From: Myxococcales bacterium
GTDB lineage: Bacteria > Myxococcota_A > Polyangia > Fen-1088
Direction of reading: 5' to 3'
DNA: 51,815 nt
Assembly: GCA_003153015.1 (NCBI GenBank)
Contig: PMBS01000358.1
Coordinates: forward strand, 1-51,815
Part shown: positions 32,734-41,092 of the stretch, piece after piece
Position numbering within the stretch: the stretch's first letter is position 1
Layout of the letters: every line of letters starts with the position of its first letter
Notes under the pieces: generated by a model
What the model saw: only the letters and a program-made list of their open reading frames with translations
Databases searched by the model: none
Told to the model about the DNA's origin: nothing
Program-made: the position numbers and the translations under genes

Positions 32734-33092
32734 GCACGAAACATGAACGCAAAGATCAGATTCGGCGATTGTCGGTCCGCTACCCTCGCGTGATCGAGTG
32801 GAGCGAGGAAGATCGCTGCTACGTGGGCAGCGCTCCGCCCTTGGTGGGCCAGTGCTGTCACGGCACGAGCGAGGCCAAGGTGGCGGCTCAGTTGGCGGTC
32901 ATCGTGGAGGATCTGGTGCAGGACGTGATCGAGGGGAAGATGCCCGCGCCGGAGAGCCAGGCCGGCAAGAGCTACAGCGGGAAATTCGTGGTCAGGATCC
33001 CACCCGCGGTGCACAAGAAGCTGGCGTTAAAGGCGATGGCCCGTGGCGAAAGCCTGAACCAGTTCGTAGCCGAGGCCCTGGCGCACGCTTAG
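32730..33092 (+). CDS. hicB: HicB-type antitoxin with ribbon-helix-helix
   Basis: A 120-residue antitoxin. Residues of about 14-75 form the partly degraded RNase H-like HicB fold (YPRVIEWSEEDRCYVGSAPP, HGTSEAKVAAQLAVIVEDL). The C-terminus (about 80-118) is an Arc/MetJ-type ribbon-helix-helix (GKFVVRIPPAVHKKLALKAM, LNQFVAEALAHA) for DNA binding. The ATG overlaps the hicA stop. It probably binds the palindrome at 32510-32528 and neutralises HicA. Confidence 0.88.
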   Translation: MSTKHERKDQIRRLSVRYPRVIEWSEEDRCYVGSAPPLVGQCCHGTSEAKVAAQLAVIVEDLVQDVIEGKMPAPESQAGKSYSGKFVVRIPPAVHKKLALKAMARGESLNQFVAEALAHA

Positions 33093-33117
33093 GCCATCTT
33101 GATGGAGAAGACGTATT

Positions 33118-33930
33118 CTACGGCGGGCAGTCGTCGCCCTTGGTCGGGCCCAGATCCGCCCACTGGATGGGGCCGTCGGGCACGCCGAAGCGGGCGGCGG
33201 TGAAGCTCTCGATGTCGATTAGTTCGCTCGCGTTTCCCTTGTTCTGCGTGCAGCAGCCGCTGCAGTCCGAATCGGCGCATGTGTCGATTACAAGAACCAC
33301 CATGGTCTTTGACCCAGACTTCAAGCACAGATCGTGGTGCTTCAGAGTGGCGAAGTCGGGGAAAACCGAGACGATGTCGTGCGACTGGACCCAACTGAGC
33401 GGCATCACGGGGCCGCAGCCCGCGAACATGCCCTCGTACTGACAGCCGCTGTACTTGATGCACTCCTCGCTGCCAGGGTCGGGGTAGGAGGTGAATTCCG
33501 TCTTGTTGGCGGTCTTCCAGACCAAGCCCGCGGCCTCACACCGGCTGGTGGCCGTGCTGGTGGCGGTGCCGGTGCCGCCGGTACCGGTGCCGCTGCCAGT
33601 TGCGGTTTTCGATGCGGTTCCGGCATTCGTGGCCGAGCCGGTACCGGTCGCGGTCTTCGATGCCGTGCCGGTCCCCGTGGTCGAGCCGGTGTCCAGAACT
33701 GTGTACGATGCACTGCCGGTCGCTGTCATCAAGGCGGTGCTGGTCCCAGAACTGGAGACACTGGCGTCCTTGGCAGCATCGGCCGCGGGCGAGCCATCGG
33801 CAGCCCCCGCTTCCGCGATCAGCGGCGCAGCGTCGGCTACCAGGGGCTGGCTGCCCCCGCCGCAGCACGGGGTCAGCGGGATGATGAAAGTGAGGACCAC
33901 GCACGGACTCGCCAAGCGCCTTTTCAACAT
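33118..33930 (-). CDS. Lipoprotein with Ser/Thr-Gly linker and double-psi-barrel-like C-terminus
   Basis: A 270-residue lipoprotein: signal MLKRRLASPCVVLTFIIPLTPC, a long Ala/Ser/Thr/Gly linker with repeated units such as GTASKTATGTGS (about 60-125), then a Cys-rich domain (about 130-270). The domain (NKTEFTSYPDPGSEECIKY, MVVLVIDTCADSDCSGCC, ELIDIESFTAARFG) looks like a barwin/expansin-type double-psi beta-barrel, with V-x-V-x-D-T-C and an E-L-I-D strand. Such barrels bind or loosen glycans. The ATG at 33930 has GAGG about 10 bases upstream. The family call is by pattern and not certain. Confidence 0.7.
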   Translation of the reverse strand: MLKRRLASPCVVLTFIIPLTPCCGGGSQPLVADAAPLIAEAGAADGSPAADAAKDASVSSSGTSTALMTATGSASYTVLDTGSTTGTGTASKTATGTGSATNAGTASKTATGSGTGTGGTGTATSTATSRCEAAGLVWKTANKTEFTSYPDPGSEECIKYSGCQYEGMFAGCGPVMPLSWVQSHDIVSVFPDFATLKHHDLCLKSGSKTMVVLVIDTCADSDCSGCCTQNKGNASELIDIESFTAARFGVPDGPIQWADLGPTKGDDCPP

Positions 33931-33940
33931 GTGGGTTGCC

Positions 33941-34516
33941 TCATCCCGCAATGAACCGGCGAGCGAGTTCTTCCAGGGTTCGCAGCCGCGTGTCTTGCGC
34001 GGGAACCATGGCTGAAAGCCATCGCCGAAGGTACGCCAGGTCCAGGCGACTCCGCTGCACGGCAAACAGGTGCTCCAGATCCTGGATGTCCTTGGGCCGC
34101 GCGTACAGCAACTTGGCCAACGCCGTGTCTTCGAGCGAAAGAAACCAGCGCTGTCTTCCGTCCGGGGTGGGCAGGAGTTGGCGCCGGCTGCGCATGTCGG
34201 CGTGCCAGGGGTGGTGCGCGATGAACAGATCGAGGCGGGTTCGGCCAAGCTGGGCCAGCAAGAAGCCTGTCTTGGCGACCGAGCGGCGGGCCTCTCCCCG
34301 GTCCACCATCGCGCCCGCCCGCTCGATAGAATCCAGCAACCCGTCCAGTTCCGGCTCGGCGACGAAAACCGCAACGTCGACGTCCGTCGTAGTGCGCGGT
34401 ACGCCCCAGGCCCCCAGCGCCAGCGCTCCGCCGAACGCATAGGCCAGCCCGTCCTCGTCGAATCGATCGGCCAGCCGTGCTGCGACCTCGGTGGGCGCCG
34501 ACTCGGCCGAGGTCAT
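33941..34516 (-). CDS. Nucleotidyltransferase-fold protein (MNT/AbiEii-like)
   Basis: A 191-residue protein with the minimal nucleotidyltransferase core. It has a Gly-rich helix (YAFGGALALGAWGV) followed by TTTDVDVAVFV, where the D-x-D carries the catalytic acidic pair, and RTRLDLFIAHHPW for the third acid. The C-terminal helices (DTALAKLLYARPKDIQDLEHL) match the DUF6036/AbiEii-like group. Its ATG overlaps the stop of the small gene upstream (ATGA at 34513-34516). In toxin-antitoxin systems such enzymes modify tRNA or a partner; here the role is not established. Confidence 0.82.
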   Translation of the reverse strand: MTSAESAPTEVAARLADRFDEDGLAYAFGGALALGAWGVPRTTTDVDVAVFVAEPELDGLLDSIERAGAMVDRGEARRSVAKTGFLLAQLGRTRLDLFIAHHPWHADMRSRRQLLPTPDGRQRWFLSLEDTALAKLLYARPKDIQDLEHLFAVQRSRLDLAYLRRWLSAMVPAQDTRLRTLEELARRFIAG

Positions 34517-34803
34517 TCGCGCCCTCCGATCTGCTTCAGTCTTTCCAGCAAGGCCAAGCTGTCAGCGGGCAGCGGCTCGGGCTGGTCGGCGCGCTGGCGC
34601 ACCTCCTCAGGCCACAGTGAGCGAAACCAAGGCACCAGCGCGCATAGGCGCCAGGTCGCGGCGACCCGCTCTGCGGGCGTGGCATCGCACCAGGGAGCAG
34701 CCGCGCGGCGTATATGGTCGTCGCCCGACAGCGCCTGGACCTGGGCAGCCAGGCGTTCATTCTCCCTCGCCAGATCGGCGCCCTGATTCGCGTTGCCTGC
34801 CAT
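34513..34803 (-). CDS. Small partner of the nucleotidyltransferase, unknown
   Basis: A 96-residue protein with an N-terminal coiled-coil-like helix (DLARENERLAAQVQALSG) and a conserved-looking body (CDATPAERVAATWRLCALVP, LPADSLALLERLKQIGG). It overlaps the nucleotidyltransferase start by 4 bases. Gene order and coupling are like toxin-antitoxin pairs. I do not recognise a family. The ATG at 34803 is chosen over an earlier opening at 34854. Confidence 0.65.
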   Translation of the reverse strand: MAGNANQGADLARENERLAAQVQALSGDDHIRRAAAPWCDATPAERVAATWRLCALVPWFRSLWPEEVRQRADQPEPLPADSLALLERLKQIGGRE

Positions 34804-34841
34804 CGCCGCCAGTCTACCGCAGTTCGCTCGGATCGGGCTGC

Positions 34842-35816
34842 CTATCCCACGCACACGCAGTTGCGGCCCTGGTGCTTGGCCTGGTACAGCGCCTGGTCAG
34901 CGCGCTTGAGCAGAGTCTGGGCGGTGTCCTCCGCCCGGACGGCCGTGGCGCCGACCGAGATGGTGATGCCGAGGGCGTGGCCGGGCAGGCGCAGGTTGCT
35001 GGCCGCCACCATGGCGCGGAATTTCTCGGCCACCAACACCAGTTGCTGAACGTCGACTTGCGAGATGATGGCGCCGAACTCCTCGCCGCCCCAGCGCGCG
35101 ACAATGTCGAAGCTGCGACAGTTGGCTTGCAGGGTGCGCGCCACCAGCTTCAGGATCGCGTCGGCGAGCAAGTGGCCGCATTCGTCGTTCACCTGCTTGA
35201 ACCGGTCCACGTCCATCATCAGAACACCAAAAGGCCGGCCGTGCCGCTGCCACTCGGCCAGCCGATGGCCGAGAGCGTCGTTGAAGTGCCTGCGGTTGGG
35301 CAGACGGGTCAACTCGTCGACCAGCGCCAGGCGCTCCAGTTCCTTGATTCGCTCGGCTTGCTCGATGCGTGCGGTTCGATCGTTGAACACTTCCATTGCG
35401 CCCACTGCGCGCCCCTGGGCATCCAGGATGGGGGTGGCCTTGACCCGCACCGGCACCCGGTACCCGTCCTTGTGGTGCAGGAACACGTCGACCTGTTTGG
35501 ACTTGCCGGTGGTCATCACCTGCTCCAGCGGGCAGCCATCGGTGCACAGGATGCGGCCGTTCACATCCGCGTGGCACAGGATGTTGTCTGGGCAAAGGCG
35601 GCCCACCACCTCGCTGCGGGCAAACCCGGTCAGTTCCTCCGCGGCCTTGTTCCAGAACAAAAGGCGGCGCTCCCGATCCACGAAGTAGACGCCGTCGTCC
35701 AGGAAATCGAGCAACTCGCGGTAGAAGCTGCGCCCGAGATCGCTGATGGCAGCCAGCACCGGCTCGCTGTGCGGCGGTTGCTCATCCTGCTTCATGTCCA
35801 GCTCGTGATTCGCCAT
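34842..35816 (-). CDS. Diguanylate cyclase with PAS domain
   Basis: A 324-residue soluble signalling enzyme. A PAS domain (about 25-165, FLDDGVYFVDRERRLLFWNK, followed by a PAC segment DGYRVPVRVKATPILD) is joined by a short helix to a GGDEF domain (about 180-322). The catalytic loop is RWGGEEFGAI, an intact GGEEF. The inhibitory site R-x-x-D (RSFD) lies five residues before it, as in PleD, so product inhibition is likely retained. It should make cyclic di-GMP from two GTP in response to a PAS ligand or redox state. Start at 35816 (MANHELDMKQ) is preferred to 35960. Confidence 0.93.
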   Translation of the reverse strand: MANHELDMKQDEQPPHSEPVLAAISDLGRSFYRELLDFLDDGVYFVDRERRLLFWNKAAEELTGFARSEVVGRLCPDNILCHADVNGRILCTDGCPLEQVMTTGKSKQVDVFLHHKDGYRVPVRVKATPILDAQGRAVGAMEVFNDRTARIEQAERIKELERLALVDELTRLPNRRHFNDALGHRLAEWQRHGRPFGVLMMDVDRFKQVNDECGHLLADAILKLVARTLQANCRSFDIVARWGGEEFGAIISQVDVQQLVLVAEKFRAMVAASNLRLPGHALGITISVGATAVRAEDTAQTLLKRADQALYQAKHQGRNCVCVG

Positions 35817-35887
35817 ATTGGTTGTTTCGCCTGTTCTGGGTGCGTGATGAAGGATAGCAGGACCAGCGGGCAGCACCGGATCGTTCA

Positions 35888-36538
35888 TCAGGCGACAAGA
35901 TCGCGCAGGAGCGCGCGGCAAGGCGCGCCGTCGGCATGCCTTATTCTGAGCGGAGCACAAAGAAGCTCATAGTCGCCATCGGCGACCTGCTCGGTTTCAA
36001 AGTCCAAGCTTTCGAGGATCAGAATATCCGCTCCCAGCAGAGTCCGATGCACGGGGAGTGTCGGGTCCGAGCCGTTCTCGATTGACAGAGTGTCAATCCC
36101 GATGAGCTTCACACGGGTCTGCTCGCGCAAGAACTGTGCACCATCCAAGCTGAGGCTGGGATAGTGGCAGTCGAAGGCGGCGGGGAGAGGGCGGCGGTTG
36201 CACGTGTGGAGGAGAAGACGTTCGACCGAGTGCAGGTCCTGTTCCGACAGATGTTGCGATAGGAAATGCGCACCGATCAAACCGCTTGCGGGATCCGTGG
36301 TCAGCACGCGGGCTGGGCCGTTCAGCCGTTCGGACGCAATCATGTCGATAGTCGCGCCACCGGGAAGGACATGCGCGGGCGCATCGAGGTGCGTTCCCGC
36401 ATGCGAGCCCAGGGTGAACACCTCCATGGCGAAGCCATCTTGGGCAATGCGCTTCCGGATCTCGCGCCCCACCTCGGGATCGCCGGGATAGACCAAGGTG
36501 TCCTTGTCCAAGATCCGCGAGATGTCACGGAGGCTCAT
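35888..36538 (-). CDS. Cyclase-family metal hydrolase (kynurenine formamidase-like)
   Basis: A 216-residue enzyme of the cyclase/arylformamidase family (PF04199). The metal site is HAGTHLDAPAH (family motif H-x-G-T-H-x-D-x-P-x-H). The start MSLRDISRILDKDTLVYPGD and VKLIGIDTLSIENGSDP are typical. KynB hydrolyses N-formylkynurenine, but the family has other amidases and no tryptophan-pathway gene lies nearby, so the substrate is open. Confidence 0.9.
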   Translation of the reverse strand: MSLRDISRILDKDTLVYPGDPEVGREIRKRIAQDGFAMEVFTLGSHAGTHLDAPAHVLPGGATIDMIASERLNGPARVLTTDPASGLIGAHFLSQHLSEQDLHSVERLLLHTCNRRPLPAAFDCHYPSLSLDGAQFLREQTRVKLIGIDTLSIENGSDPTLPVHRTLLGADILILESLDFETEQVADGDYELLCAPLRIRHADGAPCRALLRDLVA

Positions 36539-36565
36539 GGCGATAGTGCTTCTGCCTAGAATCGG

Positions 36566-36754
36566 TTACCGGCACTTCCCACTAGCGGCGAGTGACGAGC
36601 CAGACTTGCACACGCAGCGCCCGTTTTCTACGCAGTGGCCGTGCACCGAATTCATGGCGGTGTCGTTGCAGGTCTGGTCGACATGCGAAAAAACCAGCAA
36701 CGCTGCGGGAACCAGACTTCGCTGGATGGTCTTGGTCAAAGATAGGTTGTGCAT
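36566..36754 (-). CDS. Small exported Cys-rich protein
   Basis: A 62-residue protein: signal-like N-terminus MHNLSLTKTIQRSLVPAALL, then a mature part with five Cys (DQTCNDTAMNS, HCVENGRCVCKSGSSLAASG). The spacing C-x(5)-C-x-C resembles an EGF-like or toxin-like disulphide knot. AGAGGA 6 bases before the ATG supports this short frame. Unknown function. Confidence 0.6.
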   Translation of the reverse strand: MHNLSLTKTIQRSLVPAALLVFSHVDQTCNDTAMNSVHGHCVENGRCVCKSGSSLAASGKCR

Positions 36755-36814
36755 GCTGTTCCTCTGGCAAAGTGTCAGAGGAATTGTAGTACTCCGACCA
36801 CGGCTACGTCTACC

Positions 36815-36840
36815 GCCACGACTTTCTGCGGCTATCGCAG
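36815..36840 (+). repeat. 26-bp dispersed element, copy C
   Basis: It begins GCCACGACTTTCTGCGGCTA and ends TCGCAG, differing from copies A and B at two positions. One change turns the stem CTGCG-GCTAT-CGCGG (U-G pair) into the perfect CTGCG-GCTAT-CGCAG. It lies 56 bases before the EamA transporter start. Confidence 0.7.
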
Positions 36841-36896
36841 GGGGCCCCAAACTCTCCTGGTTTCTGGTCGCCCTCTGATCTAACCCTCGACGCGCC

Positions 36897-37805
36897 ATGA
36901 TCGAGTCAAGCAAGCCCTCGCCATCCTCGCGGGGACTCCTGGCGGTCCTCTTCGGGGCAAGTCTGCTCGGGTTTGCAGCCGTCTTCGTGAAGTGGGGGCT
37001 CTTGGGCGGCGCCTCTCCGCTAACCATAGGTCTCTATCGCATGCTCTTCGCACTGCCGGGCGTGTATTGGCTGGTGCGACGTGATGGGAGACTGCGGGTT
37101 GGCAAAGGAGCCGCGTGGGGACTGCTTGCGGGCCTCGCTTTCGCAACCGATTTGAGCCTTTGGCACCGCTCGATGCAGCACACCAGTGCTGCCAACTCGA
37201 CCTTCATCGTCTGTGGTCTCGCGCCAGTGTGGGTCGCGCTGTTTTCCGTAGGCGTCTATCAAACCCGGTATCGCTGGACGGGATGGCTCGGACAGGCGCT
37301 CGGCGTATCTGGGGCATTGGTCTTGGCCTTGGCGCGCGGGGCGCGCGTGGGCACGGGTCGCGGTGAAGTCCTGGCCATGCTGGCGAGCTTCTGCTACGCA
37401 GGCTTCAGTCTGGCCATCTCGCGCAGCAGACAGCGAATCTCAGCGCGCCAGGCACTATTCTGGATGAGCGTTGCCAGCCTGCTCTGCTTCGTCGTGCTAG
37501 AGGCCATCGAGGGTCAACCCCTAACTGGCTATTCCCCGCTCGCTTGGATGAGCCTCGTCGGTCTGGCGTTGGTGGTGCAGCTTTTGGCCTGGCTCATCAT
37601 CAACAGCGGCCTTGGTCACATCAATATCGCTCTCGGCACCCTGGCCCTGGGATTTCAGCAAGTGGTAACGCCATTCCTCGCGGCATGGTTCCTGGACGAG
37701 CCGCTGCGCCCGCTGGGCTTGTTCGGCGGGTTGATCATAGTCGTGGGGATCTGCCTAGTAGCGACCGGTGAGCGCTCACCACCGGCGGTGTCTCCACAAG
37801 TCTGA
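36897..37805 (+). CDS. EamA/DMT-family transporter
   Basis: A 302-residue inner-membrane protein with ten hydrophobic segments arranged as two EamA repeats of five (first from GLLAVLFGASLLGFAAVFVK, second from GEVLAMLASFCYAGFSLAIS). Members export or import amino acids, nucleobases and other metabolites; the substrate is not predictable. The gene's end overlaps the convergent DUF2007-type gene by about 30 bases. Confidence 0.9.
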   Translation: MIESSKPSPSSRGLLAVLFGASLLGFAAVFVKWGLLGGASPLTIGLYRMLFALPGVYWLVRRDGRLRVGKGAAWGLLAGLAFATDLSLWHRSMQHTSAANSTFIVCGLAPVWVALFSVGVYQTRYRWTGWLGQALGVSGALVLALARGARVGTGRGEVLAMLASFCYAGFSLAISRSRQRISARQALFWMSVASLLCFVVLEAIEGQPLTGYSPLAWMSLVGLALVVQLLAWLIINSGLGHINIALGTLALGFQQVVTPFLAAWFLDEPLRPLGLFGGLIIVVGICLVATGERSPPAVSPQV

Positions 37806-38312
37806 AGTCAGCAAAGACCACAAAGCCACCAGAAAGACCGCGATCGCAAGCAGACTGACGGCTGCCGCCACGCGGGCCTGACGGCGCGCATACCCGGTCA
37901 GATCCTTGCGAGCCAGCGCAGCCAGCGCCAGCGCGAGCGCGTAGGGATGGGGGAGCGGCCAGAGGATGAAACCGAGGATGGCCACCCGCAACGCGCGCTT
38001 GGCCAGGCGTTCCGACTCGGCAACCGCCTTGGGATCCGCTGGCGTCTCGTCGTTGTCCGCTGGCCCATCCTGGGTTCGGTAGTCGTCCAGCATGGCTTGC
38101 GCCCGCTCGCGGTCGGTCGCCCGCACCTGCACCCGCAGACCACCCACGATGCCACTCAGGTAGGAGGCCTGCGATAGCAGATTCTCGTCGGGGATGAAGC
38201 AATCGATGCCAACCGACTGCAGCAGTCCTTGCATCAATCGCGCTGCCGCCAGGTCAGGCGCTGTGCTCAGCGTGACCAGGCCATGGGCTTCCCTAGAAGC
38301 GTTGTCGGACAT
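37776..38312 (-). CDS. DUF2007-type protein with two C-terminal membrane segments
   Basis: A 178-residue protein. Residues of about 12-80 (LVTLSTAPDLAAARLMQGLL, GGLRVQVRATDRERAQAMLD) match the DUF2007 'putative signal transducing' fold, a small alpha/beta domain at protein N-termini. An acidic linker and two hydrophobic segments (about 108-135 and 150-170) follow. Convergent overlap with the EamA gene. The ATG at 38312 is preferred over the TTG at 38315. Role unknown. Confidence 0.75.
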   Translation of the reverse strand: MSDNASREAHGLVTLSTAPDLAAARLMQGLLQSVGIDCFIPDENLLSQASYLSGIVGGLRVQVRATDRERAQAMLDDYRTQDGPADNDETPADPKAVAESERLAKRALRVAILGFILWPLPHPYALALALAALARKDLTGYARRQARVAAAVSLLAIAVFLVALWSLLTSDLWRHRRW

Positions 38313-38339
38313 CAACGGAGTCTAGCACGAGCGAGTGTG

Positions 38340-39377
38340 TCAGACGGTCTGCTTGTAGTGAACTTCGGACAATTCCCGCAGACGATCCGCCGCCTGTTCA
38401 GGCGTCAAATCCCGTTGGGGCATGCCGAGCATTTCGAACCCAACCATGAACTTCCGCACGACCGGGCTGCGCAGCAGGGGCGGAAGAAAGTGCATGTGAA
38501 GCTGGACGTCACCGGCGCCTTCCGTCTTCGGAGCTTGGTGGAAGCCCATGGAATAGGGGAAGCTGCACTGGAAGAGGTTGTCGTAGCGGGTGGTCAGGCG
38601 CTTCAGCAGATCCGCCAGGGCGTTGATCTCCCCGTCGTTGAGATCCATCAGGCGTCCGGCAGCGCGATGGGGCAGCACCACGGTCTCGAAGGGCCACACC
38701 GCCCAATAGGGCACGAGCGCAGTGAAATGCTGGTTGGCGCAGACAATGCGCAGGCTGCGCTGCTGCTCTTGCGCCAGATAGTCGAGCAGCAAGGAGGAGC
38801 CATGGCGCTCGCGGTATGAGCGTTGATGATCGAGTTCCTTCTGGACCTCGTTGGGCAGATGACGAGTGGCCCAGATCTGGCTGTGTGGATGCGGATTGGA
38901 GCAGCCCATCAGCTCGCCCTTGTTCTCAAAGACCTGGACGTAGTTGATTCCAGGATCCTCCAGTAGCAGGCGAGTCTGATCGGTCCACATGCGGACCACC
39001 GAGGCAATCTCCAAGACACTCAGTTCGGGGAGGCTGAGATCATGGCGGGGATGAAAGCAGATCACCCGGCAGCGACCAGGCTCTCCTTCGCTGCAAAAGA
39101 GGGGGCTCGACTCGCCGGGGAAGCCAGCGGCCTCGGGCAGCAGGGCGGAGAAATCGTTGTCAAAGACGAAAGTGCCTCGGTAGGCGGGATTCCGCGCGGA
39201 ACCCACGCGCGGGTTGCCCGGACAGAGGTAGCATTTGGGATCGTACTGCGGACGCTGAGCTTCGGGCACACGCTCCACCTTGCCTTGCCAAGGCCGCAGC
39301 AGACGGTGGGGCGACACCAGCACCCATTCGCCGGTGAGAGGATTGCAACGGCGGTGGGGATAGTGCCTGGGTTCCAT
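38340..39377 (-). CDS. galT: Galactose-1-phosphate uridylyltransferase
   Basis: A 345-residue HIT-superfamily enzyme of the Leloir pathway that swaps UMP between UDP-glucose and galactose-1-phosphate. Zinc site CYLCPGN near residue 50, active site [13 protein letters not shown] with the nucleophilic His in H-P-H, and [11 protein letters not shown] in the C-terminal half. The ATG overlaps the galK stop (TGATG), so the two are cotranslated as galK-galT. No galE is present nearby. Confidence 0.95.
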   Translation of the reverse strand: MEPRHYPHRRCNPLTGEWVLVSPHRLLRPWQGKVERVPEAQRPQYDPKCYLCPGNPRVGSARNPAYRGTFVFDNDFSALLPEAAGFPGESSPLFCSEGEPGRCRVICFHPRHDLSLPELSVLEIASVVRMWTDQTRLLLEDPGINYVQVFENKGELMGCSNPHPHSQIWATRHLPNEVQKELDHQRSYRERHGSSLLLDYLAQEQQRSLRIVCANQHFTALVPYWAVWPFETVVLPHRAAGRLMDLNDGEINALADLLKRLTTRYDNLFQCSFPYSMGFHQAPKTEGAGDVQLHMHFLPPLLRSPVVRKFMVGFEMLGMPQRDLTPEQAADRLRELSEVHYKQTV

Positions 39378-40561
39378 CACAGCAATCGCTCCGTTCCGCA
39401 GTGGGGGGCGCAAGCGTGGATCTTCGGGGTCTTGCCGATCTTGGCAAAGGCGGGCGCCATGCCCTGCACGAAAGCCTCTTCCTGACTGGCTTGCACGAGG
39501 TTGATGGTACACCCGCCGAAGCCTGCCCCCATCATGCGCGCACCCAGCACACAGGGCAGAGCCGCGGCAGCTTCTGCTAGCACGTCAAGTTCGGGGCAAC
39601 TCACCTCGTATTCCTGGGAAAGGCCCTGGTGGCTCCGATTCACCAAACGACCCAAGGCCGCCAGATCCTCGCTTTCCAGGGCTTCGCAGGCGGCGATGAC
39701 CCGCAGGTTCTCTTCAATCACGTAGCGGCACCGGCGGTAGACGGTAGGGTCGAACTCCAGCCGATGGGCGTCGAGCAGTTCCAGACTCACATCGCGAAGA
39801 CTGTGGACTTGCGGGGCGTATTCTTGCAGCAACGCCACGCCTGCTTCGCACTGGCTCCGGCGCTGGTTGTAGCCGCTCTCGGCCAACGCACGTTCCACCT
39901 GGGTGTCGCAGAGAAAGACCTTGACCGGGCCGTGGAAAGGCACGTACCGGCAGGAGAGATCCTGGCAGTCCAGCATCATCACGTGATCCTTCTGGCTCAG
40001 CAGGCTCGCCATCTGGTCCATTATGCCGCACTTGACGCCCACGAAGCTGTGCTCCGCCGCCTGGGACAGTTTCGCCATGGTGAGGCGATCCAGTCCCAGT
40101 CCAAACATTTCGTTTAGGGAAAAGGCGAGACCGCATTCCAGGGCGGCACTGCTGCTCATGCCAGCGCCCATGGGCAGATCGCCGCCGTACACCAGCTCGA
40201 AGCCGCACAGGTGATATCCCGCCTTTTGCAGTTGATCAAGAACGCCCAGCAGATAGTTGGGCCAGCGCAGGGGATGGGGCCCCAATTCCCTCAGATCCCC
40301 TTCGAGTCGTCGACCGAGATCTAGGGCGTGCAGCACGTACCGGTGATCGGATCGGGGCTTCAGCGCCATGGCGATCCCGCGATCCACCGCAGCGGGCAGC
40401 ACGAAACCCTGGTTGTAGTCGGTGTGCTCGCCGATGAGGTTCACCCGGCCTGGGGAGCGCACCACCACCGCCGGCTCGCCGAATTGCCGACGGAAGCTTG
40501 CCAGAACCGGAACCAGGAATTCCGGCAAGATTTCGCTGGGGCCGAGGCCGAGATGTTGCAT
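39377..40561 (-). CDS. galK: Galactokinase
   Basis: A 394-residue GHMP kinase that phosphorylates galactose at C1. Signature [18 protein letters not shown] near residue 35, ATP loop [17 protein letters not shown] near 130, catalytic Asp in [10 protein letters not shown], and [14 protein letters not shown] near the C-terminus. The ATG at 40561 has GAGG 6 bases upstream; a GTG two codons earlier is possible. First gene of the galK-galT pair, transcribed away from the SEFIR/STAND genes. Confidence 0.95.
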   Translation of the reverse strand: MQHLGLGPSEILPEFLVPVLASFRRQFGEPAVVVRSPGRVNLIGEHTDYNQGFVLPAAVDRGIAMALKPRSDHRYVLHALDLGRRLEGDLRELGPHPLRWPNYLLGVLDQLQKAGYHLCGFELVYGGDLPMGAGMSSSAALECGLAFSLNEMFGLGLDRLTMAKLSQAAEHSFVGVKCGIMDQMASLLSQKDHVMMLDCQDLSCRYVPFHGPVKVFLCDTQVERALAESGYNQRRSQCEAGVALLQEYAPQVHSLRDVSLELLDAHRLEFDPTVYRRCRYVIEENLRVIAACEALESEDLAALGRLVNRSHQGLSQEYEVSCPELDVLAEAAAALPCVLGARMMGAGFGGCTINLVQASQEEAFVQGMAPAFAKIGKTPKIHACAPHCGTERLL

Positions 40562-40756
40562 GGTCACCTCAAGGACAGGAACTGAATAGCACGCGGCGCG
40601 GAGAGCGACAAACCGACCGCGGCCCGATGGTTGCCCCCGAACATCCTCGTGGACGCGCCAACGCGAACGACGAGGGGTACCTGACGCGGAAAGAGCCCCT
40701 TGGATTTACCTGGGCACGCGTTCGATGAGCGCTATCCTCCCACCGAGGATGAGAGC

Positions 40757-41092
40757 ATGACCAGCAAGCGGTCCGAGCGGGTCTTCATAAGCTACAGCCA
40801 CGACTCGCCCTCGCACGCTGGGCGCGTGCTTGAGCTTGCGAAGCGTCTGCGGCAGGAGGGTGTGGATGCCTGGATCGATCTATACGAGCCCCACCCGGCG
40901 CAAGGCTGGCCGCGCTGGATGCAGGAACAGATTGAAAACGCGGCCTTTGTGTTGGCGATGTGCAGCCTAACCTACCGCCGCCGATTCGACGGCAAGGAGA
41001 AGTCTGGCCAGGGCCTCGGTGCCACCTGGGAAGGCCAGTTCTTTCGGCTTCCAGGCGCAGCCTGGCGAAACTTCGTGGCCGATGCCTACTGA
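40757..41092 (+). CDS. Short SEFIR (TIR-like) domain protein
   Basis: A 111-residue protein that is essentially one SEFIR domain. It shows RVFISYSHDSPSHAGRVLEL (first strand and helix), GVDAWIDLYEPHPAQGWPRW (second), AAFVLAMCSLTYRRRFDGKE (third) and GLGATWEGQ, where Glu92 is at the place of the TIR catalytic or binding Glu. The usual last third, with a strand like F-I-P-V and further helices, is missing; the chain ends AWRNFVADAY. It could be a truncated or a minimal SEFIR. Its last 11 bases overlap the start of the STAND gene. SEFIR/TIR domains signal by self-assembly or NAD cleavage. Start at 40757 is preferred to 40700. Confidence 0.85.
   Translation: MTSKRSERVFISYSHDSPSHAGRVLELAKRLRQEGVDAWIDLYEPHPAQGWPRWMQEQIENAAFVLAMCSLTYRRRFDGKEKSGQGLGATWEGQFFRLPGAAWRNFVADAY

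Noticed and set aside
40645-40675. CCTCGT/ACGAGG inverted repeat between galK and the SEFIR gene
   Set aside because: Six-base arms with a long loop in GC-rich DNA are expected by chance.
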